Origin: Paratinospora sagittata
Lineage: Eukaryota; Streptophyta; Magnoliopsida; Ranunculales; Menispermaceae
Assembly: GCA_035771175.1 (NCBI GenBank)
Contig: CM069598.1
Location: forward strand, 13,002,539 to 13,066,538
Direction of reading: 5' to 3'
Length of the DNA: 64,000 nt
Part shown: positions 51,626 through 61,852 of the stretch, one piece after another
How the letters are laid out: the number at the start of each line of letters is the position of its first letter
Numbering within the stretch: position 1 is the stretch's first letter
The notes under the pieces: generated by a model
The model's database searches: none
What the model was told of the DNA's origin: nothing
What the model saw: only the letters and a program-made list of their open reading frames with translations
Made by a program: the position numbers and the translations under genes

Positions 51626-52870
51626 TAACTTCTAATTTTTTGCCAGAGAAAAGGTCATGATCGCCTGGCTAAAAAATAAAATGAAGACACAAGATATTGC
51701 CACTTACTTTCAATTCAATCGATCCAAATCCAATAAAAGTGACGTTGACGCTAGCAGGTGATGATGATGTAAGAGATTTGAAATCTAACGCTCGTGTTGC
51801 ACGCGGCTCCTTATAATTGCTAACTACCAAATGCTAATTATACTGCACGACAATCCTAATTCTCATGTGTAGCTAGGAACCACTCGTTATATGCCCCTAA
51901 AGTAGTCTTGTGATGGTCGGTCTGGTCTATTATGTATTACGTACTTTTCAGACACGATCCTGAACGCACATTTTTAGTTTGGTTTATTATGCATTCCGTA
52001 CTAATTTTCAGACAAGACCCTGAACACGTTATGCATTATGTACTCGTTAATTAAATGCCATTGGAGTCTTATGGCCCGTTTACGTTATCAACTTAGTAGT
52101 ATTCGGATGATACTCGTTTTTCAAAATCACTTGCGGCCAAGTGTGATCAAATAATTTTGAGGCTGAACGTTAAGTCCTCTTATTTGGAATATTGTTGGAT
52201 CTACAGTGGCAATATATCATTGTAGCCATGAGTTAGTCGGTCCCATACAACTCAACCAACGTGCTCATGTTTATTGAGTTTTAATACATTTTGATCTCTC
52301 AAGTGACCGTGAAAAAAATTATTGAGAATGTTAATATAATTATAAAATTTTTTAATTATAATATAATTATATATTTATATTTATTAGATTATTTATTATA
52401 TATTTTAAGATGTATATAAAATACACATTCAGTTAACAGTTAGAATGTATAGTTGAATTATTATTTTATTTTTTTATAGTTAGATAATTAACTTTGCCCT
52501 AATAATTAATAGAAGAATGAAGACCCATTACCTTCGTTTTGTCTGTACATATTTTTGAATTATGTCACAAACTATCATGTTTGGATATACTCTTGATTTA
52601 TATATGTTCTTTTAATTAAATTAATTTGGTCACATATAACAATGTGCATTATTGGTGAGAACATAATCCAACATTGCTAATTAATGAAGTTCTCAAATAT
52701 ACGTCCCCTCTCAAAGATTCGAAACTATAAGTTTTTTTTTTCCCGATAATTGAGGGTATTAGACTTTGTCGAACTAATCCCTTGAGTCACATATTGTTCT
52801 TTTAAAAAGATGCTCTCAATGGTTCAAGTGGGGAAGAGATTTCATTCCTAATCTTAATTCATGGGGGGTA
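51626..52870. other. Intergenic DNA
   Basis: No gene is recognised. A short direct repeat (GGTTTATTATGCATT and TGGTCTATTATGTATT, near 51980 and 51925) with ACGATCCTGAACGCAC/AAGACCCTGAACACG suggests a small duplication. The rest is AT-rich. Confidence 0.4.
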
Positions 52871-53660
52871 CTGTTGACCCAAAACTTTATATTTAGAAAA
52901 TATTAAAATGACATTTGATGGTATAAGATTTGACCAACATCAGTAGACGATGAGGTAGAGAGAAGATGTTAATCTGAAACTCGTTGAAGTATTAAAGAAA
53001 TCGTTGGAGGTCGATTATTTGAGAGAGGAAAAATAAGAGAATAATGACTATTGTAAGGAACACCGGTGTAATATCAGCTAAAGACCCTTCGATTTCTAAG
53101 TTAGTTCAGATCTTAGTAGTACTGAACTGAGTTGAGAATGACTTAGAGTTGCTTACCTTCCTTTTAAGGATTGTGGTTCTTTTATAGAGAAAGCTTGAGG
53201 TCTTTGGCCTTGTAGTAGGATTATTGTAGAATCAGGTATTTAAATCATGTTGGGAAAACATGTTTGATTCTTGGTCGAACTAGGAAGATTTGGTACTATC
53301 TTCGTAGGATTAGGATGACTTATCAGTCTTCTAATCGAATTAGTAAAGTTTTAGGATATCAGAGTCGAATTAGGAGCAGATCCCGAATTTATTGCAGTGG
53401 ATCATGCCTTATCCCTACCTGATCGGACGTTCTTTCGTCATCCGTTTCGGAGTCAGAGATCTCTACAGGTCGGTATGTCGATCTGTAATCTCTTGTTCTA
53501 TCTGCTTGATATCGAACACATGATCTGTAAGAGGATTGATAGATGGTAGTCGATAATCCATAATATGGTATGTCGACCTAGAAATTATTATGAATAATTT
53601 GGGCGGTAGGACCCAAAAAAATTTGTCTAAAATTTTTTTTTTAGCGGAGATGCTTTCGTA
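52871..53660. repeat. Possible solo LTR
   Basis: The stretch begins TGTTGACCCAAAACTT after a G-rich run (GGGGGGTAC) and has the unique, less AT-rich composition common in plant LTRs, including TTCTTTTATAGAGAAAGC near 53180 (possible TATA box). No second copy, TSD or coding sequence is in the window, so the right boundary is a guess. Confidence 0.25.
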
Positions 53661-53679
53661 GAGCAATTAATGATTTGAT

Positions 53680-54208
53680 ATGTCATCATAACTGCACATC
53701 AAACTATCGGTTCAAGCGAAATTGACTGAGGCTTTTGTGAAATATGGTTGAAAATTAAGGATTTGACAAGAGACGTACAGTCCTTGTTTAATCTCATCCA
53801 TGCACGCATTTGACATCAAGCTCAGAACACGTTGTCCTGCATCTTAGAAAATGAAGAGCTTTTGTTTTCCTTCATGTAGCACCCAATGTAGGATCCATCA
53901 CGTTCGAAATTGTATGGTGTCATAATTACAAAAGAGCAAGAGGAAAGTGACCCAAGTTTTCTTAGTGCAACAATATGATAGAAGGCCAAGAATATGAGAC
54001 TGACCATTAACAATTCAATATTTGTTGGTGATTATTCAACTTAGGATCTGTGAGTTGCTACTGACATGATCATGTACCATTAATTCAGTGGTTGGTCTCT
54101 TGCAAACTTCAATTCTCTTGATAGTCCCAACTCTCTATACCACCTAACTTATTACATTAATGACCAATTAATTAATTAATCAAAGGTACTTAATTACTTA
54201 TGAGCATT
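53680..54208 (-). pseudogene. Broken terpene synthase (TPS-g) remnant
   Basis: Exon 4 remnant: on the minus strand at 54143 an acceptor AG is followed by codons for [18 protein letters not shown], and then the match to TPS3 decays through ATGGTACAT and AACTCACAGATCC to about 54030. Exon 7 remnant: at 53925-53680 it reads DGSYIGCYMKENKSSS and then SNACMDEIKQGL, with a stop before SLMCSYDD. Exons 5 and 6 are deleted and no DDxxD region remains. Intron sequence before exon 4 (GGTCATTAATGTAATAAG) matches TPS3 intron 3, so TPS3 is the closest relative. An LTR element interrupts that intron at 54209. Confidence 0.85.
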
Positions 54209-54213
54209 AATAG

Positions 54214-54411
54214 TGACAGAAATTGAGTAAAAAATCAGAGAAATAAAAAGGAAGAATTAAAAAGAAAAAAAACACTATACAAGCAACTAAAGACTGCATT
54301 GTTATTTCATGTTTTAAGGATTTACATCTAGCTCGAGCAAAATCATAAACTAACTAATCAGCCACATTACAATTAACTACAGTAAACTAAATTTATTAAT
54401 TCTAGTTAATA
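54214..54411 (-). repeat. 3' LTR of the H3-carrying element
   Basis: 198 bp, diverged from 55600-55803 by many substitutions and small gaps, so the insertion is old. Confidence 0.85.
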
Positions 54412-54562
54412 TGCTCCCTCAAGCTCATGGTTGTGAAAAACATCCATAAGCTTCCAATACATCTACCAAAAAGTTAAAAATAAGCATGTATATTAAACCT
54501 AATGCAAACAAGAAAGCTAAAAAGACAGGAACAAGCAAACTCTTTTTTTTTTTTTTTTAAAT

Positions 54563-54740
54563 TTAAGCTCTCTTCTGGTGCTTCTTGATCTCACGTAGCA
54601 CCACCGTCCCTGGTCGGAATCCATGAGGCTTTTTCATGCCTCCGGTCGCCAGCGCCGATTCGAGCAGCCTTCGTCTCCAATTGCTTCCTCAGAGCATTCC
54701 CGCCGGTGGAATTTCTTGTCGTTTGCTTCGTACGAGCCAT
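54563..54740 (-). pseudogene. Captured histone H3 gene fragment
   Basis: From the ATG at 54740 the minus strand reads MARTKQTTRNSTGG, then [12 protein letters not shown], clearly the H3 N-terminal tail. A 2-base loss at the codon for Lys27 shifts the frame, after which [20 protein letters not shown] continues in the next frame. The fragment ends QKRA and TAA, so residue ~56 seems joined to the natural C-terminal RA-stop. Within the tail Lys9 and Lys14 are Asn. An A18 tract follows 5-8 bases after the stop. H3 is a core nucleosome protein; this copy cannot make one. Confidence 0.92.
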
Positions 54741-55599
54741 TTTTGTGCCCTAAAATCGAACAAAAATGAAGAAGATTGAATTGATTGTGTTTTTTTCTTT
54801 TTTTTTGTAGAAGATTTTGATGTTCAAGAAATTCAGATTGATAATGAAAGAATCCATGGATTTTGAATCTGAAGTGCTCAATGAAAAATTAGAAGAAGGA
54901 TCTTAATATTTGAGGTTTGTAAAGAGGGATTTGACTCAGAAGAAGAAAGAGTTGTTGGAGTGTTGGAGAGATAGACATTCCTTAGAAGGATAAGAAGTTG
55001 GAGAAGATGAAATAGAGATTGAATTGGTATTCATGAATCAAGAAGAAAGTGAGAAAAAAAAATAGAAAGTTGTTAAGTAGTGAAAAAACATATGCGCCCT
55101 AGAACAAGAAAAGAGAGACATATTTGAGGAAGAGAAAGATTAAGGAGATGTGAAGAAGAAGGAAGATATACCTGTGCAACACTTTGTAACGAAGATGGAG
55201 AAAGATCTAGGAATTTTGTAGACATTTGTGTGACTTTGCAGATCTCTCAGATTGATGAGAAAAAGATGATGAGGATGAGAAAGAAAAAAAAGAGGAGTAT
55301 TGCATTCATGGAGGACCTTTGATTTAAGCTTGCATTCAATTGTTGTTGTTGTTTAAAGGGTTTGCAGAGAAGAAATGGATAGGTATTAGATAGAAAGAGA
55401 TATGGGATTTTGGGAGATCAGAGATGAGTTGATGAGTGAGAAACATGGCTACGAAGCCTAAATCCGAAAGAACTTCAACTGTGTCAAGATGAAGAAGAGC
55501 AGGAATGCAACAACAGATGAACCGATGAGAAGCCTCCATTGTTAAACATGCATAGATAGCAAATAAAGCTAGATGGAGCCCATGATAGCTTTGATACCA

Positions 55600-55803
55600 T
55601 GATAGAAATTGAATAGAAAAACATAGAAATAGAAAGAAAGAATTGAAGAAGAAAGAAACTACACAAGCAACTAAAGACTACATTGTTATTTCATGCTTCA
55701 AGGATTTACAACTAGCTCATTATATAGAGCAAAACCCTAAACTAACTAACTAGTCACATTATAATTAACTACAGTAAACTAAATTTATTAACTGCAGTTA
55801 ACA
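55600..55803 (-). repeat. 5' LTR of the H3-carrying element
   Basis: 204 bp, TGATAGAAATTGAATAG to CTGCAGTTAACA, followed by TSD AATAG and bordered inside by the primer site. Confidence 0.85.
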
Positions 55804-55808
55804 AATAG

Positions 55809-56672
55809 TACGAGATGATGAGATATATTTAACATTGGTACCCAGCTCCCTTGGATGTTTTGGGGATATTGCATGTATTACACAACATCTCCAAAACATT
55901 CGAAAGAAGCCCGTTGTCAGCGTCGAAAATTGACGTTGACATCCAACATACATATAGCATCAACGGCACAGCTACTCATAGGCTAACCTGGGTTGTAGCC
56001 CAGGTAAATTTTTTATAAATATATTACTTGTTGTTATATAAACATATCATTTGACCTTAGCCCGGGTAGTAAAGTAGCATAATTAGATACCTCAAGTCAT
56101 GGGTTCATCTCTAGCACGTCCTGCAATTTTTATTTTTTCTTCTCTATATATCCTTCTACCCAATATTCATTTGTCACCATTTTAAAAAATCCAATAATAA
56201 TAATCAATAAATAAATTAATAAATAATTTAATAAATAATTGGATACAAGTCGACATTAAATAATTTTTAAAAAAATGACATACCAAAAAAATTAGAAAAA
56301 ATTACCCATGTCACATCGCTATTATTATTATTATTATTTTTTGAAAAAAATACTTCCTAATGAAAGAAAAAAAAAGTGAGATGTACTAAATATTTTTTAA
56401 AAAAATGAACATTTTCTTTTAACACTAGAATGCTCCCACATTCATTTGTATATCAAGTCTCTCTCTAGTACCTACCTCCTATTTCACTAAACGGCCAGAT
56501 ATTGTAAATGAAATTAGTAGTTTATACATTTTATAATTATCTTTTCATGTTATTTTAAGTCCTACTCTAATATTATTAACCTTATGAGATATTAATAAGT
56601 CACTTTTTTTAATTAGCCTAGGCAAATATCTTCATTGCGTATATTTGAACCACTTTAAACAATCTTGGATAC
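55809..56672. other. Intergenic DNA
   Basis: No gene is recognised. GCTACTCATAGGCTAACCTGG (55976 on) resembles the left end of the 56673 element (GCTATTCATGACTAACCTAG), so an older relative may begin here. Confidence 0.4.
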
Positions 56673-57002
56673 GGGACGTAGCTATTCATGACTAACCTAG
56701 CCTCAGGTAAATATTATTAAAAAATTATTCTATAATATCTTTAATTTATACCCTTAATCACTAATTCAACAGCCAAAACATCCAAATTGCAAATGACCAA
56801 TCATAGCTCTAAATCAATGGTCAAATTGCTCAAGACCTCTTGCAATTCTTCTTCTTCTTCTCTAAATCAATGTCCAGATTGTAACTCTAAATCAACGCTC
56901 AAATCGCCCAAAACCTCTTGCAATTCTTATCGTATCGTCTAGATTTTTCTAAAAATATTTTTTAGCCCACCCGAAAAAAAAAAAATCCTAGCTACGCCCT
57001 TG
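56673..57002. repeat. Candidate MITE with GGGCGTAGCTA ends
   Basis: The left end is GGGACGTAGCTATTCATG; the right end is CCTAGCTACGCCCTTG, giving inverted ends of about 11-12 bases with one mismatch. The interior holds a direct repeat CAAGACCTCTTGCAATTCTT / CAAAACCTCTTGCAATTCTT. No clear duplication is seen. Confidence 0.5.
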
Positions 57003-57109
57003 TATAACATTACTCTTTAATTTAATTAAAAGGTTAATTACTCACTTAGAAACATGAGAGAGTTCTCTTAGGACTGAAAAAATGTTAACTTTAGATTTAA
57101 AAAAAAAAA

Positions 57110-57484
57110 AAAAAAAGAGCTTAGAAAAGGTTAGGTAATAAAAATTAGAAACTACTTCAAAAAATCATTTTAATTTAAAATCCTGTCGTTCATCCTCCAA
57201 ATTAATTAGTAGAATTAGAAACTACTTCAAAAAATCATTTTAATTTAAAATCCTGTCATTCATCCTCCAAATTAATTAGTAGTTTTACTCAAAATAGTTG
57301 CATTAGAACAATATATTTTAGGTAGGAAGGATACAATAATTTTACCTTTATATAAAGTGGGTTCTTATACTTGATTTTTACAATTGCTTGATGAGACCCG
57401 ACCATTTTGAATTAGGGCCTAAGTTCTTTATCCAAATTCAATTACCCTAATTTTAGTATTAGTGTCCAACCCTTTCTATGCTAG
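57110..57484. repeat. Duplicated intergenic segment with internal 70-bp tandem repeat
   Basis: Partner of 50696-51003. The unit AATTAGAAACTACTTCAAAA... occurs at 57143-57212 and again at 57213-57282 with one difference (GTCGTTC against GTCATTC). Confidence 0.85.
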
Positions 57485-57742
57485 TTAGGTGCATGCTGTA
57501 TGGATCAGGTTTGTCCAATTTTTTTTGGGGTGAAGCTATCAAAACAGCTTGTTATTTGATAAATAGAATTCCCTCTAGTGCCATACGTTTTAAAACACCC
57601 GAGGAAATGTGGAGTGGAAGACCACCCAGTTATAAACACCTTAAAGTTTTTGGATGCACAACCTTTGCTCATCAAAGTGAAGGAAAATTAGAACCTAAAG
57701 CTATAAAGTGTGTGTTTGTAGGATACACTGATGGTGTCAAAG

Positions 57743-58347
57743 TGCCGCGACCGCTTCTCGGGTGACGTCACGATCTACACAAGATTCCAAGTATGCCGTA
57801 CCCTAGTGGTGAAATCGGGTCGGGTTTTTGCCCCCAAACCCACCCGACCCGATGAGGTCAGGTGGCAACAAGTCCAACCCGATGCCACCCGACCTAAGGT
57901 CGGGTTGGGTCGGTCGGGTTGGGCCCTCATTAAATAGCCCATTTTTTATAAAGCTTAATAACTACTATTTAAGCTTTTATTAGTAATAAAATATGTTGGA
58001 TTATTATGTGGAAGCTTATTAAACTACTTTTTAAGCTTTGGAAGATGAGGTTTCTCCTTTTTGGAAAAACTCATATATGTATAAGCCAAGGTAGTCTTAA
58101 ATTTGACTTATGAGAATGATGATGAATAGGGAGTTGATGGACTTTTATAGAGAAGGAGAGTCTCTCATTCTTCCCAACAAGCAATGTGGAACTAAAATGC
58201 AACTTTTTCTCTTTTAGTCTCAAGCACCCATCTTATGATTTTTATCCAGTTTTTCTTACCATCTAACCTAACAATTAAAAAAAAGTAGCTAAGGGTTATG
58301 GGCCTTCTTAATTAGAGGCCTTGTATGTAATAGTTTTTTATTTTTAT

Positions 58348-58380
<33 letters not shown>

Positions 58381-60816
58381 GTATATAATATGTTTATAAA
58401 TTTTAAGAGGTGGGGTCGGTTGGGTTGTTTACACCCCTATCGTACCCTGACATACCTGAAATCATGTCAACCCCTCACACTAACCCAATTTTTCCAAAAA
58501 ATTTCGACAGAGTTTCCCCATAAAATTAATAAAATCACAAGTCTAAACGCCACCTGATAAAACAATATTCAAGTTCCACAAAATATTAATTTCATAGCAT
58601 ATCAAACATCCAAATAATGTCTAGTGATCCTCAGATCTCATATAAATTTCATGAACATCCCGTATCCCATCTATGTGATAATTATGATAATTATACATAT
58701 ATCATAGTGTTACAAATATATACATCAAAATACAAAGCCATTAGACAACCCAAAATATCAAAACATACATCAAAGAAGAAAATCAAGAGTGCAACAACTA
58801 TTACTCCTGAGCTTTCCTTTTTCCTTCCCTATCAGAACCTGAAAGAAATGGAAAATATGGTGAGCAAATAACAAACTCAGTGAATATTCCAACATGTGGT
58901 ATCATGTATGCATCATATTTGAAAACATGGAATTTATTCAAAGCATTTAAATTATATGCAAGAGAAACAAAAATAACATATATGCATTATATAATTCATG
59001 AACATGTATTCAGTTCTAAAACAATGAAATTTTCTATAAAATTCATCAACCATCTCCCTCCTCATTATGGTTAATTGATAAATGGGTAATTGAATGAGTC
59101 TGCTATTCATTATGCATCGATGAGAAGTGCACTGACCTCAAATTACCCATTTATCAATTATATCATTTTTACGTCTTTTATCTCATGCAGGGAATGCACC
59201 GACTAGGATTATTAAAAAAGTTAATCCTATGGCTTTGTTCCCTGAGATTTAGAACTATAGAAATGTTTTCCATGTCAATGACCTACTTAAGTACGTCCAT
59301 TGACATGCTCCAATGCATCAAAACCATTTTATGATTTTTAAACAACCATACATATATATATTAACATGCCTAGTTCACAAACAATTTCATATTATATACC
59401 AATGTCATACATAAAAAATAAAGTAAGGATTACTCATAGTACAAGATTTTCTAACTTAAAATACAATCACCATCGCTTCCGAGTATAGTTCCAATTTAAA
59501 TCCAACTAATTCAACCTGTCATGATCATTCTATAAATCAATTTCATTTATTCGTATTCATTTCACGCATAAATACTCAGTTTCTATTTATATATTTAATT
59601 TTTCAACTTACTTCAAATCACCAATAATAAAGATCAACCTGCATCGCATAACCATACTCACTTGTATTGTTTATTCAGTGCACTTGTTCCAAATCTCGCT
59701 CATTCGTTACTAATTCTTATTTTAGTAACCTAAAAAATTTTATAAACATTCAATTAATTCAAATTCTAACTCAATTTAGGACTCATAAGCAGTTGAAGAT
59801 GCTACTTTATTGTTTCTACGGTCAATCTAAATATTTCCACAAGAAAAAATAGTAAAAATATATTTTAAAATCATATTTCCACTAGTTCTCAATTTTATTA
59901 TAAGTATAGAACATTCCTAAAATTATTTTGTCCACATCGACACATGTAAAATCAGTTATACTATCATTCTACCACCCTCAACAAGTGTTTCACTGAGGTT
60001 TTACATGTTCGTAGATGTCTAAAGTCAATTTTACTCACCAAAATCTTATATTTAGTTACTAAAAATATCAAATCATATCCAAAAATCATGATCTTAACAT
60101 CAAAATGTCCGAAATTAGTAGATCTATCTTTCTACAATCTCAAATCAAAATTTCTTTGGATTTTAAGAGGGTTCCAAAGGTCTTTAGTATCAAATTCAAC
60201 TTTTAACAACTAAAACAATTTCAAACTAACAAATAAATTCAAATTAACCATATATTCAAGGTTTCTACAACCTAGGAAGGGTTTTTCAACCTTCCTAGTT
60301 AATTTTCATTGAAGTTGGATCAAAATTTCCATTTTTGAAAACATCAAAAGCGACTCTGATAGTAAAAATTACTCCGAGGGAATCATTACATTTAGCTCAA
60401 ATATTAATTTCACGAAGAAATAGAGTGAAAATTACTTATCGGGGGTCCTAATTTGGCGAAATCCGTTGTTTCCCCCATTTTCTCCTCTTTCTTCTCCTTC
60501 TCTCTTTTTCTTTTCTTCTTTATTTTCTTTTTCCTTCCTTCACAAAATGTCGAAGAAAGAGATATTGAGAAAAAAATATTAAAAAAAATGATCCCATGTT
60601 ATTCATGCAATTTAATAAAGCAACTCCCCATGCTTAAATTATATATATACACTTAACGTAATACATATTGCTTAGATTTTGATAATCTAATTGAAATTTA
60701 TAGAAACACAACCACATACACTTACCTACTCGTATCCCTATGTACTTATACGCATATTATACATCTCATACGTATAGGTCAACGTAGAATTTTGACCAAA
60801 TGTGTGGGGTATTACA
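57743..60816 (-). mobile_element. Probable solo LTR (gypsy type), with a MITE inside
   Basis: On the minus strand it begins TGTAATACCCCACACATTTG and ends CGGTCGCGGCA. The flanking 5 bases are CAAAG and CAAAA. Without the MITE it is about 2.43 kb, a length seen for chromovirus LTRs, and TGTAATACCCC is a common start in that group. No internal region or coding domain is found. The interior has an inverted repeat (TTGATAAATGGGTAATT near 59075 and its complement near 59140). Confidence 0.65.
57804..58439. mobile_element. hAT-type MITE inside the solo LTR
   Basis: The left end is TAGTGGTGAAATCGGG; the right end GTTTACACCCCTA is a partly matching inverted copy. The flanks CCGTACCC (57796-57803) and TCGTACCC (58440-58447) match 7 of 8. 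The subterminal regions are rich in GGGTCGGGT and CACCCGACC motifs. Part of it (TTCTTAATTAGAG...TTTTGTATGTAATA) recurs at 61090. Confidence 0.75.
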
Positions 60817-61065
60817 CAAAAGATACAAACTATGGATTAAAGATAGTCTAGGTGTAAAAATGATAATAAGCCGTGATGTTACATTTAATGAACATGAAAT
60901 ATTTTATAGTAAGACTAACAATGCAGGAAGTGTTACTGATTCTAGAAAAAAAGAGAGCTGATAAAGCAAATTCAGATCATAAGTATTTTGAGTTTGAGGT
61001 GGAGCCTCCAACAAGGACAACGTATGATCAACAACCTGATGATTTTAACTCAAAAATTTTAAAAA

Positions 61066-61260
61066 TATAGTTGAGGGTCATGGACCTTCTTAATTAGAGA
61101 TTTTGTATGTAATAATAAATTTTAAGAGGTCGGATCGGGTCGGGTATGATCTAATTATTAAAAAATTAATTCGATCAATCTGACATATCAATTAAATTTG
61201 ACCGACTCAACCCAATCTAAAATAATCGAATCAGGTAGGTCCATCACACCTAAATGTGAT
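61066..61260. repeat. Partial relative of the 57804 MITE
   Basis: This shares GACCTTCTTAATTAGAG, TTGTATGTAATA and AATTTTAAGAGGT with 58300-58420, followed by GGATCGGGTCGGGT and, at the far end, GACTCAACCCAATC. It abuts the end of the copia fragment. Confidence 0.6.
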
Positions 61261-61771
61261 CCATTTCAACGCATAATGCAGGGCACCGTCCTAGTGGGAC
61301 TTTGCGTTGGCTTTGTAACATATATCTTTGCACGTTTTCCACAAAAGATCAAGCTTATTTATTTATTTTTTACTAATAAAGATTTTTATTCCTATTAAAA
61401 AAATTATTAGGTGTAAAATATCTAAAATTTATTTTAAAGAAAAGTTTCAGGGTCGCTTTTGTCTCTTATTATTTATTAGCTATCACTATTATTAGATTAT
61501 ATTGGACGCCACAAGATTAGTCATGAGTGAGGTGCCCGCCCCACTACCTATCACCTCTATGTCTCTTGTGACGTTGCTAAGGTACCTAATACACGTGGAA
61601 CATGTGAGCCTCAATGAGACACGTGTTCAATTTTGGGTGGACATATCTTGCTCGACGTCCTTGCTAAAACATCAGTGACATTATTTTTGTTCCCAACCCA
61701 TGTCAGAAACGCCTTTTTTGTTTTTACGTGGAAGTGAAACAGGCAATTTGAAAAGTACTCTATATTTTTTG
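61261..61771. other. TPS3 upstream region
   Basis: No gene is recognised. This is the proximal promoter side of TPS3. Confidence 0.45.
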
Positions 61772-61779
61772 TATAAATA
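61772..61779 (+). promoter_or_regulatory. Probable TATA box of TPS3
   Basis: TATAAATA 74 bases upstream of the TPS3 ATG at 61853, consistent with a 5' UTR of roughly 45 bases. Confidence 0.6.
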
Positions 61780-61852
61780 CATGCATTAAGTACCAACTCC
61801 TGCAAACACAAAACTCCTTCCATTAAGATCATTTTTTGTTGCTACTTCATGC

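Larger units (their letters stand above)
54214..55803 (-). mobile_element. Small non-autonomous LTR element carrying a histone H3 fragment
   Basis: LTRs of 198 and 204 bp (54214-54411, 55600-55803) share TGAYAGAAATTGA at the start, ACAAGCAACTAAAGACT inside and a TTAAYA end. They are flanked by AATAG at 54209-54213 and 55804-55808. The minus-strand primer site TGGTATCAAAGC (55588-55599) matches tRNA-Met, and a purine stretch GAGGGAGCA precedes the 3' LTR. No gag or pol is present. The 1.2-kb interior carries an H3 fragment (54563-54740) plus unidentified sequence. It is inserted in the intron of the TPS pseudogene. Confidence 0.9.
57478..61065 (+). mobile_element. Copia integrase/pol fragment, interrupted by a solo LTR
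   Basis: The left part (57478-57742) encodes WGEAIKTACYLINRIPSSA and KHLKVFGCTTFAH, and ends GYTDGVK. The frame resumes at 60817 with RYKLWIKDSLGVKMIISRDV and then VTDSRKKES. Joining across the insert restores a continuous copia sequence. RT, RNase H and LTRs are absent. It is a dead fragment. Confidence 0.85.

Noticed and set aside
56060..56125. tRNA-like or SINE sequence (GGGTTCATCTCTAGCA)
   Set aside because: It resembles a B box, but no cloverleaf can be drawn and no A-tail or TSD is seen.
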